Assembly: GCA_900757705.1 (NCBI GenBank)
Contig: CAAEOW010000020.1
Location: 1-15,403 of the forward strand
Direction of reading: 5' to 3'
Source of the DNA: an uncultured Collinsella sp.
GTDB lineage: Bacteria > Actinomycetota > Coriobacteriia > Coriobacteriales > Coriobacteriaceae
Length of the DNA stretch: 15,403 nt
Part shown: piece after piece, positions 1 to 6,761 of the stretch
How positions within the stretch are numbered: the first letter of the stretch is position 1
Layout: the number at the start of each line of letters is the position of its first letter
Made by a program: the position numbers and the translations under genes
The notes under the pieces: model-generated
Database searches by the model: none
The model's input: only the letters and a program-made list of their open reading frames with translations
Told to the model about the DNA's origin: nothing

Positions 1-4
1 CTTA

Positions 5-30
5 TTGCTACAATTCGTACAAATATGCTT
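5..30 (+). promoter_or_regulatory. Possible promoter (-10 region) for the cyclophilin gene
   Basis: TACAAT at 9-14, preceded by TG at 6-7 (TGCTACAAT), looks like an extended -10 element. Transcription would start near base 20, giving a leader of about 33 bases before the ATG at 54. The -35 would lie outside the window, so it cannot be checked. A second -10-like TATGCT at 24-29 is weaker. The same GCTA..AT core appears upstream of rplU and mreB. Confidence 0.4.
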
Positions 31-53
31 TAAACGCACGAGGAAGGAACCAC

Positions 54-596
54 ATGTTTGGTTTTAAGAAAGAGCTCTACACGCCCGAGTATCAACTTGT
101 CGGCGACGAGTGTGCCGTAATCGAGACGTCGAAGGGTACCATCAAGGTCAAGTTTGACGGCGAGGGCGCTCCCATTCATGTCGCGAACTTCTGCGAGCTT
201 TCCACGATGGGCTTCTATGATGGCCTTAAGTTCCATCGCTATGTGCCCGGTTTTGTTATCCAGGGCGGGGACCCCAATACCCGCGACATGTCCGGCGCCG
301 ACGTCGCTGCCGGTCTTGAGGGCCCCGACGGCATGCCCGGTACCGGTGGCCCCGGCTACTGCATCAAGGGCGAGTTTGCCACCAATCCGCGCAACAGCCA
401 TGTCGATGGCGCCCTTGCCATGGCACGCTCCATGGACCCCGATTCCGCGGGTTCGCAGTTCTACTTCTGCCTGGGTGCCCAGCATAACCTCGATTCCGGT
501 TACACCGTCTTTGGTACCACGGTCGAGGGTCTCGATGTGATTTCGCAGCTGCGTGCCGGCGACGAGATCGTCCATGTCGAGATCGTTCACGAGTAA
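54..596 (+). CDS. Cyclophilin-type peptidyl-prolyl cis-trans isomerase
   Basis: This 180-residue protein should catalyse cis-trans isomerisation of Xaa-Pro bonds and assist protein folding. The cyclophilin core is clear: FHRYVPGFVIQGGDP at about residues 60-74, with the catalytic Arg at 62, then LAMARSMDPDSAGSQFYF and YTVFG further on. There is no signal peptide or membrane segment, so it is probably cytoplasmic. An insertion of roughly 15 residues rich in Gly, Asp and Ala lies between GGDP and the conserved GGPGY, longer than in compact bacterial cyclophilins. The ATG at 54 is preceded by the Shine-Dalgarno AGGAAGGA at 41-48. A TPR membrane-protein gene follows after 11 bases, so the two are probably co-transcribed. 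The family assignment is secure; the specific substrate is unknown, and I give no symbol because several cyclophilin names would fit. Confidence 0.95.
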   Translation: MFGFKKELYTPEYQLVGDECAVIETSKGTIKVKFDGEGAPIHVANFCELSTMGFYDGLKFHRYVPGFVIQGGDPNTRDMSGADVAAGLEGPDGMPGTGGPGYCIKGEFATNPRNSHVDGALAMARSMDPDSAGSQFYFCLGAQHNLDSGYTVFGTTVEGLDVISQLRAGDEIVHVEIVHE

Positions 597-601
597 AGGG
601 G
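595..601 (+). promoter_or_regulatory. Shine-Dalgarno supporting a TTG start of the TPR gene
   Basis: AAAGGGG lies 6 bases before TTG at 608 and overlaps the TAA stop of the preceding gene. It supports TTG as the initiation codon, since no ATG with comparable spacing exists. Confidence 0.7.
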
Positions 602-607
602 ACTTCC

Positions 608-1912
608 TTGAATAGCCAGCTGATCCAACAGGGCCGCGCCGCTTACCGCGCGGGTGATTTTTCTGCTGCAGCCCAGATGCTTGGGGCGGCAAAGACTCCC
701 GATGAGATTATGGGCGAGGCCGATCACCTTCGTGGCAACGCCTTGATGCACCTGGGCATGTATGCCGAGGCCGCCGAGGCCTATGCCGCCGCCCTCAACG
801 ACGGTACCTACGGCAAGCGCGGCGCGCTGCTCACCAACCGCGGCAAGGCGCTCGCCGCCGTGGGCGACTACACGACGGCCGCTCAGGCGTTCTCTGCCGC
901 TACGCAGGATGCTTCCTATGCCACGCCGTTCAAGGCCTATCTGGGCCTGGGCAATGCGCTGTTCCAGTCGGGCGACTATGCCAACGCGGGAACCGCCTTC
1001 CGTCAGGCTGCCATCGACGGCGCCAATCCGGCTCCTGCCGCCGCACTCGGCGAGCTCGGTCGTTGCTTCATTAAGCTCGGCCGTCCGGCGGATGCCGTGG
1101 AGACTTACCGCACGGCTATCGACTTTGCCGGCCCCCGCGACGACACGCGTGCGCTCAACGCCGGCATGGGTCAGGCGCTTTCTGCCGCCGGCCGTCCCTC
1201 CGACGCACTCGACGCCTTTAATGCCGCTACTGCCGATGGCATCTACCAGCTCACCTCCGAGCAGGCCGATGAGCTTGCCCGCGTGCAGGATTCGCTTGCC
1301 GCGCTGTCTGCCCAGACGGCTATGGCCACGGCTCCGGCGCCCGCGATGGACGCTCCTGCCGTCGATCCGCTCGATCCTACGGGCGCGACCGGTCAGTTTA
1401 TGCCTGATCCCTCGGACACCGGCTTCTTTACGCTGTCCGAGTCCGAGATGGTCCAGCAGGACCGTCAGGATCGTAAGCAGGCCAAGGTCCGTCGTCGCCA
1501 TCGCCATACGGGTCTCAAAGTCTTCATCGTGCTGCTTCTGCTTATTTTGATCGCCGCGGGCGGTCTGGGCTTTGCCTACACGCGCGGCTTTGGCTTCCCG
1601 TCTCAGGAGTCTGTCGTTACCGATCTGTTCCAGGCTGCCGGCGACGGTGACGCCGCAAAGGCCGAGTCTTGCCTGGCCTCGAGCCTGTCCGAGGACGCTA
1701 AGTCGATGATCATCTCCTCGATTCCGCAGGGTGCCACCGTGTCCGTCGAGGGCATGGATCAGTCCATGACCGAGACGACCGCCAAGGTGAAGGCATCGCT
1801 GTCCAAGGGCGGCGAGCAGGAGTACACCGTCAAATTCGTGCGCTCCGACAACCATATCGGCTGGGCCGTTTCTTCGCTCGATATGGATTTCTCGGCTGCT
1901 GACAACCAGTAG
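608..1912 (+). CDS. TPR-repeat protein with one C-terminal-half transmembrane segment
   Basis: The 434-residue protein starts at TTG. Residues 1 to about 230 form tetratricopeptide-type helical pairs with recurrent patterns such as AYRAGDFSAAAQ, MYAEAAEAYAAAL, GDYTTAAQAFSAA and GRPADAVETYRTAI, about five or six repeats. An Ala/Pro/Asp-rich linker follows, then a very basic stretch (QAKVRRRHRHTG) and one hydrophobic segment at about 303-325. By the positive-inside rule the TPR part should be cytoplasmic and the last ~105 residues outside. That outer part resembles small DUF4878/NTF2-like domains in size and in ending with a transport- or stress-type fold, but I cannot confirm this. TPRs usually mediate protein-protein contacts; the partner is unknown. 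It follows the isomerase gene by 11 bases and precedes mreB by 115. Function is not assignable beyond a membrane-anchored scaffold. Confidence 0.85.
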   Translation: MNSQLIQQGRAAYRAGDFSAAAQMLGAAKTPDEIMGEADHLRGNALMHLGMYAEAAEAYAAALNDGTYGKRGALLTNRGKALAAVGDYTTAAQAFSAATQDASYATPFKAYLGLGNALFQSGDYANAGTAFRQAAIDGANPAPAAALGELGRCFIKLGRPADAVETYRTAIDFAGPRDDTRALNAGMGQALSAAGRPSDALDAFNAATADGIYQLTSEQADELARVQDSLAALSAQTAMATAPAPAMDAPAVDPLDPTGATGQFMPDPSDTGFFTLSESEMVQQDRQDRKQAKVRRRHRHTGLKVFIVLLLLILIAAGGLGFAYTRGFGFPSQESVVTDLFQAAGDGDAAKAESCLASSLSEDAKSMIISSIPQGATVSVEGMDQSMTETTAKVKASLSKGGEQEYTVKFVRSDNHIGWAVSSLDMDFSAADNQ

Positions 1913-1934
1913 TGACCTTATGGGATTTAGCTTT

Positions 1935-1967
1935 GCCCGGCGCTTCACCGCAAGTGAGGTGCCGGGC
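1935..1967 (+). promoter_or_regulatory. Stable intergenic hairpin between the TPR gene and mreB
   Basis: Arms 1935-1948 (GCCCGGCGCTTCAC) and 1954-1967 (GTGAGGTGCCGGGC) pair over 14 positions, including two G-U pairs, around a 5-base loop CGCAA. The outer seven pairs are all Watson-Crick and GC-rich. No T-run follows, so it is not a canonical intrinsic terminator. It could protect the 3' end of the upstream transcript, act as a weak pause or terminator, or lie beside the mreB promoter. Confidence 0.6.
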
Positions 1968-1973
1968 TTGCGC

Positions 1974-1982
1974 TAGTATGAT
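1974..1982 (+). promoter_or_regulatory. Weak candidate -10 element for the mreB operon
   Basis: TAGTAT (1974-1979) or TATGAT (1977-1982) lies about 48 bases before the mreB TTG, close to the spacing seen upstream of rplU. No good -35 is present at 16-18 bases, because that position falls within the 3' arm of the hairpin. The heptamer GCTAGTA is repeated at 1972-1978 and 1985-1991. Evidence is weak. Confidence 0.25.
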
Positions 1983-2017
1983 GAGCTAGTAGTTTTCCAG
2001 CAATCATCCAACACATC

Positions 2018-2022
2018 AGGAG
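2018..2022 (+). promoter_or_regulatory. Shine-Dalgarno supporting the TTG start of mreB
   Basis: AGGAG ends 5 bases before TTG at 2028 and 17 bases before the in-frame ATG at 2040. The spacing favours TTG, which also adds the hydrophobic N-terminus MFSLMDMFF. Confidence 0.65.
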
Positions 2023-2027
2023 TTGCG

Positions 2028-3071
2028 TTGTTTTCTTTGATGGATATGTTCTTCGGTAGCTATGCGGGCGATCTTGCCATCGACCTCGGCACCGCAAATA
2101 CGCTTGTCTCCGTGCGCGGCAAGGGCATCGTCATTCGCGAGCCCTCCGTTGTCGCCATCGACAAGAACGACGAGCGCATCCTGGCGGTCGGTATCGAGGC
2201 AAAGCGCATGCTCGGCCGTACGCCCGGCAACATCGTGGCCGTTCGTCCCCTGAAGGACGGTGTCATCGCCGACTTCGATGTTACCGAGGCTATGCTTCGC
2301 TACTTTATCGACAAGGCGTCCGAGAAGCGCTACCCGTGGACTCCGCGTCCGCGTGTCGTCGTCTGCGTTCCCTCCGGTGTCACGTCGGTCGAGAAGCGCG
2401 CTGTCTTTGAGGCCACGATCCAGGCCGGTGCCCGCCAGGCCTATCTGATCGAAGAGCCTATGGCCGCCGCTATCGGCGCCGACCTGCCCGTCGAGGAACC
2501 CACCGGCTCCATGGTTATCGACATTGGTGGCGGTACCACCGAGGTTGCCGTTATCGCTATGGGCGGCATCGTCGTCTCGCAGTCCATCCGTATTGCCGGC
2601 GATGAGTTCGACCAGGCTATCCTCACGCACGTTCGCGATGCCTACAACCTGGCCATCGGCGAGCGTACGGCAGAGGACATCAAGATTAAGGTCGGCTCCG
2701 CCGTGCCGCTCAAGGACGAGCTCGACGTCGAGGTCAACGGCCGCGACGTGATCACCGGTCTGCCCAAGACCGTGCGCATCGAGAGCGAGGAGATTCGTCG
2801 CGCGCTCAACAAGCCGCTCGACGAGATGGCCAAGGCCGTCAAGGACGCGCTCGACGCTACGCCTCCCGATCTTGCCTCGGACCTTATGTACTACGGCATT
2901 TTGCTGACCGGTGGCGGCGCGCTGCTGCGCGGTCTCGACGTGCGCCTGCGCGATGAGACCGGCGTTTCGGTCAACGTCAGCCCCACGGCGCTCGATAACG
3001 TCGTTAACGGCTGTGCCCGCGTGCTCGAGGCCAATGCGTTTGATGGCGGCTTCGTCCAGACCAATGCTTAA
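2028..3071 (+). CDS. mreB: Rod-shape determining actin homologue MreB
   Basis: MreB polymerises under the cytoplasmic membrane and orients the elongasome that builds lateral peptidoglycan. The 347-residue length is typical. The actin-fold ATP-binding motifs are all visible: phosphate-1 DLGTANT at 19-25, phosphate-2 DIGGGTTE at 165-172 and the adenosine motif LTGGGALLRG from 293. REPSVVAID and EEPMAAAIGA are also classical MreB signatures. The TTG start at 2028 is chosen for its Shine-Dalgarno; it yields a short hydrophobic N-terminus before the first strand, consistent with the membrane-binding N-terminal segment known in some MreB proteins. The gene opens a run mreB-mreC-mreD-mrdA-rodA with 5-21-base gaps, the usual order. 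The stop is TAA. Confidence 0.97.
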   Translation: MFSLMDMFFGSYAGDLAIDLGTANTLVSVRGKGIVIREPSVVAIDKNDERILAVGIEAKRMLGRTPGNIVAVRPLKDGVIADFDVTEAMLRYFIDKASEKRYPWTPRPRVVVCVPSGVTSVEKRAVFEATIQAGARQAYLIEEPMAAAIGADLPVEEPTGSMVIDIGGGTTEVAVIAMGGIVVSQSIRIAGDEFDQAILTHVRDAYNLAIGERTAEDIKIKVGSAVPLKDELDVEVNGRDVITGLPKTVRIESEEIRRALNKPLDEMAKAVKDALDATPPDLASDLMYYGILLTGGGALLRGLDVRLRDETGVSVNVSPTALDNVVNGCARVLEANAFDGGFVQTNA

Positions 3072-3079
3072 TTTCCAAA

Positions 3080-3085
3080 AGGTGG
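3080..3085 (+). promoter_or_regulatory. Shine-Dalgarno supporting the TTG start of mreC
   Basis: AGGTGG sits 7 bases before TTG at 3093, just after the mreB stop. The next in-frame ATG, at 3150, would cut into the membrane anchor and has no Shine-Dalgarno. Confidence 0.65.
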
Positions 3086-3092
3086 ATTCCAT

Positions 3093-4091
3093 TTGGCACG
3101 ATCTTCGGGTTTCTCCACAAATCTGAATACCAAGCGACAATCAACGGGTATGCGCCCGTTGATTGTTTTCAGCCTGATTTCGGTGTTGCTGCTCACGTTT
3201 TATATCCGTGAGGGCGAGGCCGGGCCGATTCATGCCGTGCGCTCGGGCGTAACGACGATTACCTCGCCGGTGCGCTTTGTGGGCTCGGCTGTGGCGGCTC
3301 CCTTCAATGCGATCGGCAACGTGTTCTCTAACCTTACGGCGTCGCAGGACACGCTTGACGAGCTTAAGAAGCAAAATGAGGAGCTGACCTCTAAGGTCGC
3401 CGAGCTCTCCGAGGCCCAAAAGACTGCTGAGCGTCTGGAGGGGCTGGTCGGCTTGCAGTCGACCTATAACCTCAAATCGACCGCTGCTCGTATCGTTGGT
3501 GCCTCCGGCGATGCCTGGACCTCGACCGTTACCATCGACAAGGGCTCTGCCGACGGGCTTACCATCAACATGCCCGTGACGAGTTCTGCCGGTGTTATCG
3601 GCCAGATTATCGAGGTATCGGCCAAGACCTCTACCGTGCGCCTGATTGGCGACGAGAACTCCGGCGTATCCGCCATGGTGCAGGACACGCGCGCCCAGGG
3701 TATGCTGCAGGGTCAGGCTGACGGCACGCTGCGTCTTGAGTACGTGAGCGTCGACTCCGATGTTAAGGTTGGCGACATCATCGTGACCTCGGGCATTGGC
3801 GGTGTGTTCCCCAAGGGTCTACCGCTCGGCACCGTCTCGTCGGTTGAAAAATCCGCAAACGACGTGTACTACACCATTGTGGTGCGCGCCCAGACGACGG
3901 CCGAGAACAACGAGGAAGTGCTGGTCATCACCTCGCTGACCGACGAACAGTCGGCCTCGGATGAGGACGTGAGCACCGCTAATAGCACGCCGCAGGGAAT
4001 GTCGCGCGATGCTGCGACCAAGACGAAGGACGAGAGCTCGGATGACGGTTCCGACACGTCCGAGACGACCGATTCCGGCTCGAGCGAGTAG
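3093..4091 (+). CDS. mreC: Cell shape-determining protein MreC
   Basis: MreC is the bitopic scaffold and activator that connects MreB and MreD to PBP2 and RodA. The 332-residue product has a short basic cytoplasmic N-terminus, one transmembrane segment at about 22-38 and a heptad-rich coiled coil at about 86-121 (LDELKKQNEELTSKVAELSE). The beta-rich MreC domain follows to about 280, with family-typical stretches such as DAWTSTVTIDKGSADGL and GDIIVTSGIGGVFPKGLPLG. The last ~52 residues form an acidic Ser/Thr/Asp-rich tail with almost no hydrophobics, probably disordered outside the membrane; such a tail is not needed for the core fold. Initiation is at TTG. A strong hairpin lies within codons 15-25. 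mreD follows after 5 bases. Confidence 0.95.
   Translation: MARSSGFSTNLNTKRQSTGMRPLIVFSLISVLLLTFYIREGEAGPIHAVRSGVTTITSPVRFVGSAVAAPFNAIGNVFSNLTASQDTLDELKKQNEELTSKVAELSEAQKTAERLEGLVGLQSTYNLKSTAARIVGASGDAWTSTVTIDKGSADGLTINMPVTSSAGVIGQIIEVSAKTSTVRLIGDENSGVSAMVQDTRAQGMLQGQADGTLRLEYVSVDSDVKVGDIIVTSGIGGVFPKGLPLGTVSSVEKSANDVYYTIVVRAQTTAENNEEVLVITSLTDEQSASDEDVSTANSTPQGMSRDAATKTKDESSDDGSDTSETTDSGSSE
3137..3170 (+). promoter_or_regulatory. Terminator-like hairpin inside the mreC 5' coding region
   Basis: Arms ACAATCAACGGG (3137-3148) and CCCGTTGATTGT (3155-3166) are perfectly complementary over 12 bp around a 6-base loop TATGCG, and TTTC follows. Read as a terminator, the core stem CAACGGG/CCCGTTG is followed by ATTGTTTTC, a moderately U-rich tail. 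It lies in codons 15-25 of mreC, upstream of the membrane-anchor codons. It could attenuate transcription of mreC and the genes after it relative to mreB, or be a translational pause. Confidence 0.45.
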
Positions 4092-4096
4092 GGGGC

Positions 4097-4669
4097 ATGT
4101 CCATGGATCTACACGAGCAGGGGATGAGCTCCCGTACGTTTGTAATCGCCGCCATCGTGTGCGTGCTGCTGCAGGCAGGCCTGGCACCGCAGATCTCCAT
4201 TGCGGGCGGTCGCGTCAACTTTATGATTATCCTGGTGTGCATAAGCGTGTTCTCGGGCGACCCGACCCGTGCCGTCGTGTGCGGTTTTTGCAGCGGCTTG
4301 TTCTATGACCTTTCCGCTGCCGTGCCGGTGGGCGTTATGTCGCTCCTGCTGACCGTGGGTTCTTTTGCCCTGGTGCATAGCGCCGCCGGTCAGACGGGCG
4401 GTACCCCGAGTGCGCGCGGCATCACGGTGGGTGCCTTCGCGCTCGTCATTAATGTGATCTACAGCATCATCTTGCTGTTTATGGGTATGGAGACGAGCTT
4501 TGTCGTGGCGATCTTCGGCCATGCGCTGCCGTCTTCGATCCTGACGGGTCTGGTTGCCATTCCGTTTTTGATGTCCGGCGTCGTGCCGCAGTCCGGTTAT
4601 GGATTCTCCGCACGTGGCGGACGCCAGACGGGCATGCGCTTTAAGCCCAAGACCCGTAAGCTCAAATAG
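4097..4669 (+). CDS. mreD: Rod shape-determining membrane protein MreD
   Basis: MreD is a polytopic membrane subunit of the elongasome that partners MreC. The 190-residue sequence has about five hydrophobic segments: near residues 14-34, 41-60, 75-95, 113-135 and 136-158. The family signature, a GF..GL.YDLS motif (GFCSGLFYDLS, about 65-75), is clear. The C-terminal ~25 residues are basic (ending RFKPKTRKLK) and should be cytoplasmic. ATG at 4097 follows a G-run at 4091-4095; ATG at 4103 or 4124 is possible but less well spaced. It starts 5 bases after mreC and ends 13 bases before mrdA. Sequence conservation of MreD is low in general, so position in the operon adds much of the confidence. Confidence 0.92.
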   Translation: MSMDLHEQGMSSRTFVIAAIVCVLLQAGLAPQISIAGGRVNFMIILVCISVFSGDPTRAVVCGFCSGLFYDLSAAVPVGVMSLLLTVGSFALVHSAAGQTGGTPSARGITVGAFALVINVIYSIILLFMGMETSFVVAIFGHALPSSILTGLVAIPFLMSGVVPQSGYGFSARGGRQTGMRFKPKTRKLK

Positions 4670-4682
4670 GGGAGGCCCGTAG

Positions 4683-6752
4683 ATGTCTTCCCAGATGACG
4701 GTTATTATCGCCGGTATCGTGCTGGTTGTGGCCATCGTGGTCGCGCTGGTCATCATGCGTCGCGGCGATTCTCGTTTTACCTACGATACGCAGCATGGAA
4801 CGGCCCCGCGCGCCACCGAGGGCGAGGGCAATACCGCGGCGACCGCCTTTAAGGGCCGCTTCTCCATCCTCACCACGGGTGTGGGCGCGATGTTCGCGGC
4901 GCTTGCCGTCAAGCTGTGGGGCATGCAGATGGTCTCGTCGGACTATTATGAAAAGCAGGCTAATAGTAATCAGACGCGCACCGTTACCACACCCGCTGTG
5001 CGCGGCCGCATCCTCGACCGCAATGGCGTGGCACTTGTCCAGAACCGTCCCTCACTTGCTGTCGTGGCCTATCGCGACCTTGCCGAGGATGAGGTTCTGG
5101 TTCGTCATCTTGCCAACGTGCTCGGTATGCCCTACGTGGCGGTTCTGCGCAATATTCAGGACAATTCCGAGGGCGCCCAGAGCCTGCATACCATCGCGAC
5201 GGACGTCCGTCGCTCCACGGTTGCCTATATTCAGGAGCACGCCGGCGAGTTCCCGGGCGTCAAGATTGCCGAGCGTACCGAGCGCCAGTATCCATATGGC
5301 GAGACGGCATGCCATATCTTGGGATATACCGGCACCATTACCTCCGAGCAGCTTGAGGCCCAGAATAAGAAAACCTCTGGCGATGATGATGCTTCTGCTG
5401 GCAAGATTACGTACCAGTCGGGCGATATCGTGGGCCAGGCGGGTGTTGAGAGCTACTACGAAAACCTGCTGCAGGGTATTCGTGGCGAGCAGACCGTCAA
5501 GGTCGATGCCTCGGGCAATGTGACCGGTCAGGCCGGCGCCGTGCCCGCCAAGGCCGGCTCCGACATTAAGCTCACGCTCGACCTTAAGATCCAACAGGCC
5601 TGTGAGACGGCGCTGGCGAGCGCCATCGAGCTTGCCAAGACCACGGGCCACAGTAACGCCGGCAACGGCGCCGTGGTGTGCCTCGATCCCAACAATGGTG
5701 AGATCCTGGGCATGGCGAGCGAGCCCAAGTTCGATCCGTCGGTGTTTATCGGCGGCATCTCCAACGATGTGTGGACTGAGCTCAACGATGACGAGGGTTC
5801 GCACCCGCTGCTCAACCGCGCCATTAGCGGACAGTACATGTCGGCTTCGACCATCAAGCCGCTCTCGGCACTGGCCGGTCTTGAGTTTGGAACCTACACG
5901 TCGGGGCAGACGACCAACTGCACGGGCTATTGGACGGGTCTGGGCAAGTCGTGGGGCAAGTACTGCTGGCTGCATTCCGGCCACGGCACCATGACGCTGC
6001 AGTCGGGTATCGCCAACTCGTGCGACCCCGTCTTCTACGACATGGGCAAGGCGTTCTTTTATGACGAGCAACATTCCGAGGGGCTGCAGGAGGTCTTTCG
6101 TCGCTGGGGCCTAGGCAAGACCTGCGGTATCGATCTGCCGAGTGAGGGCGCGGGCCGTATTCCCGATGCCGAGTGGAAAGAGTCGTACTTCACCGACGCA
6201 TCTGCCGAGGACCGCAAGTGGAATGCCGGCGATATGACCAACATTGCCATCGGCCAGGGCGACATCCTGGTGACGCCCCTGCAGATGGCGTGCGCCTATA
6301 TGGGTCTTGCCAACGGCGGTAAACAGTACGTGCCTCACGTGTTTTTATCTGCCGTGTCGCGCGATGGCGACGGCGATGCCTATAAGTACAACGGCAAGGG
6401 CAAGAAGAAGCGCCTGGAGGCCAAGATCAACAGCGATTCGGATTTGGCTCTAGTTCGCAACGGCATGCACGACGTGATTTACACGGCATCAACGTCCCTG
6501 GCGGCGCACTTTGGCACCCTGACGCCGCAGGTATACGGCAAGTCGGGCACGGGCGAGAAAAGCGGCGAGGACGAATACGCGTGGTTCTGCGCCTATGCAC
6601 CGGCCGATGACCCCAAGTATGTCATCGCTACTGTCCTGGAGCAGGGCGGCGGCGGCTCAGATACCGCGATGCATGTCGTGCGCGACGTGCTCGGCGTGAT
6701 TTATGACGAGCCCGATACCTCTTCGGCCTCGGGCGATTCTTCGGTTCGATAG
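4683..6752 (+). CDS. mrdA: Penicillin-binding protein 2, elongasome transpeptidase
   Basis: PBP2 is the class B transpeptidase that crosslinks new lateral-wall peptidoglycan with RodA as its glycosyltransferase. The 689-residue protein carries the pedestal/dimerisation region from about 100 (RGRILDRNGVALVQNRPSLAVV) and a transpeptidase domain. Its active-site motifs are S389-T-I-K392 (SxxK), S446-C-D448 (the SxD form seen in several PBP2 enzymes) and K620-S-G622 (KSG in place of the common KTG). The Cys/His-containing loop CTGYW...YCWLHSGHG before the second motif is typical of PBP2. Two hydrophobic segments occur at the N-terminus, about 6-25 and 59-78, whereas PBP2 usually has one; the Shine-Dalgarno GGGGAGG at 4669-4675 fixes the start at ATG 4683, so the first segment appears genuine. 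rodA follows after 9 bases. Confidence 0.95.
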   Translation: MSSQMTVIIAGIVLVVAIVVALVIMRRGDSRFTYDTQHGTAPRATEGEGNTAATAFKGRFSILTTGVGAMFAALAVKLWGMQMVSSDYYEKQANSNQTRTVTTPAVRGRILDRNGVALVQNRPSLAVVAYRDLAEDEVLVRHLANVLGMPYVAVLRNIQDNSEGAQSLHTIATDVRRSTVAYIQEHAGEFPGVKIAERTERQYPYGETACHILGYTGTITSEQLEAQNKKTSGDDDASAGKITYQSGDIVGQAGVESYYENLLQGIRGEQTVKVDASGNVTGQAGAVPAKAGSDIKLTLDLKIQQACETALASAIELAKTTGHSNAGNGAVVCLDPNNGEILGMASEPKFDPSVFIGGISNDVWTELNDDEGSHPLLNRAISGQYMSASTIKPLSALAGLEFGTYTSGQTTNCTGYWTGLGKSWGKYCWLHSGHGTMTLQSGIANSCDPVFYDMGKAFFYDEQHSEGLQEVFRRWGLGKTCGIDLPSEGAGRIPDAEWKESYFTDASAEDRKWNAGDMTNIAIGQGDILVTPLQMACAYMGLANGGKQYVPHVFLSAVSRDGDGDAYKYNGKGKKKRLEAKINSDSDLALVRNGMHDVIYTASTSLAAHFGTLTPQVYGKSGTGEKSGEDEYAWFCAYAPADDPKYVIATVLEQGGGGSDTAMHVVRDVLGVIYDEPDTSSASGDSSVR

Positions 6753-6761
6753 GAGGTTGCG

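Noticed and set aside
1753..1768. CATGGA-TCAG-TCCATG inverted repeat in the TPR gene
   Set aside because: Only six pairs, within coding sequence and with no T-run; such repeats are expected by chance.
587..1948. 453-codon open frame on the minus strand
   Set aside because: Lies across the TPR gene; no motif or plausible ribosome-binding site supports it.
2016..3140. 374-codon open frame on the minus strand
   Set aside because: Mirror of mreB, whose identity is certain.
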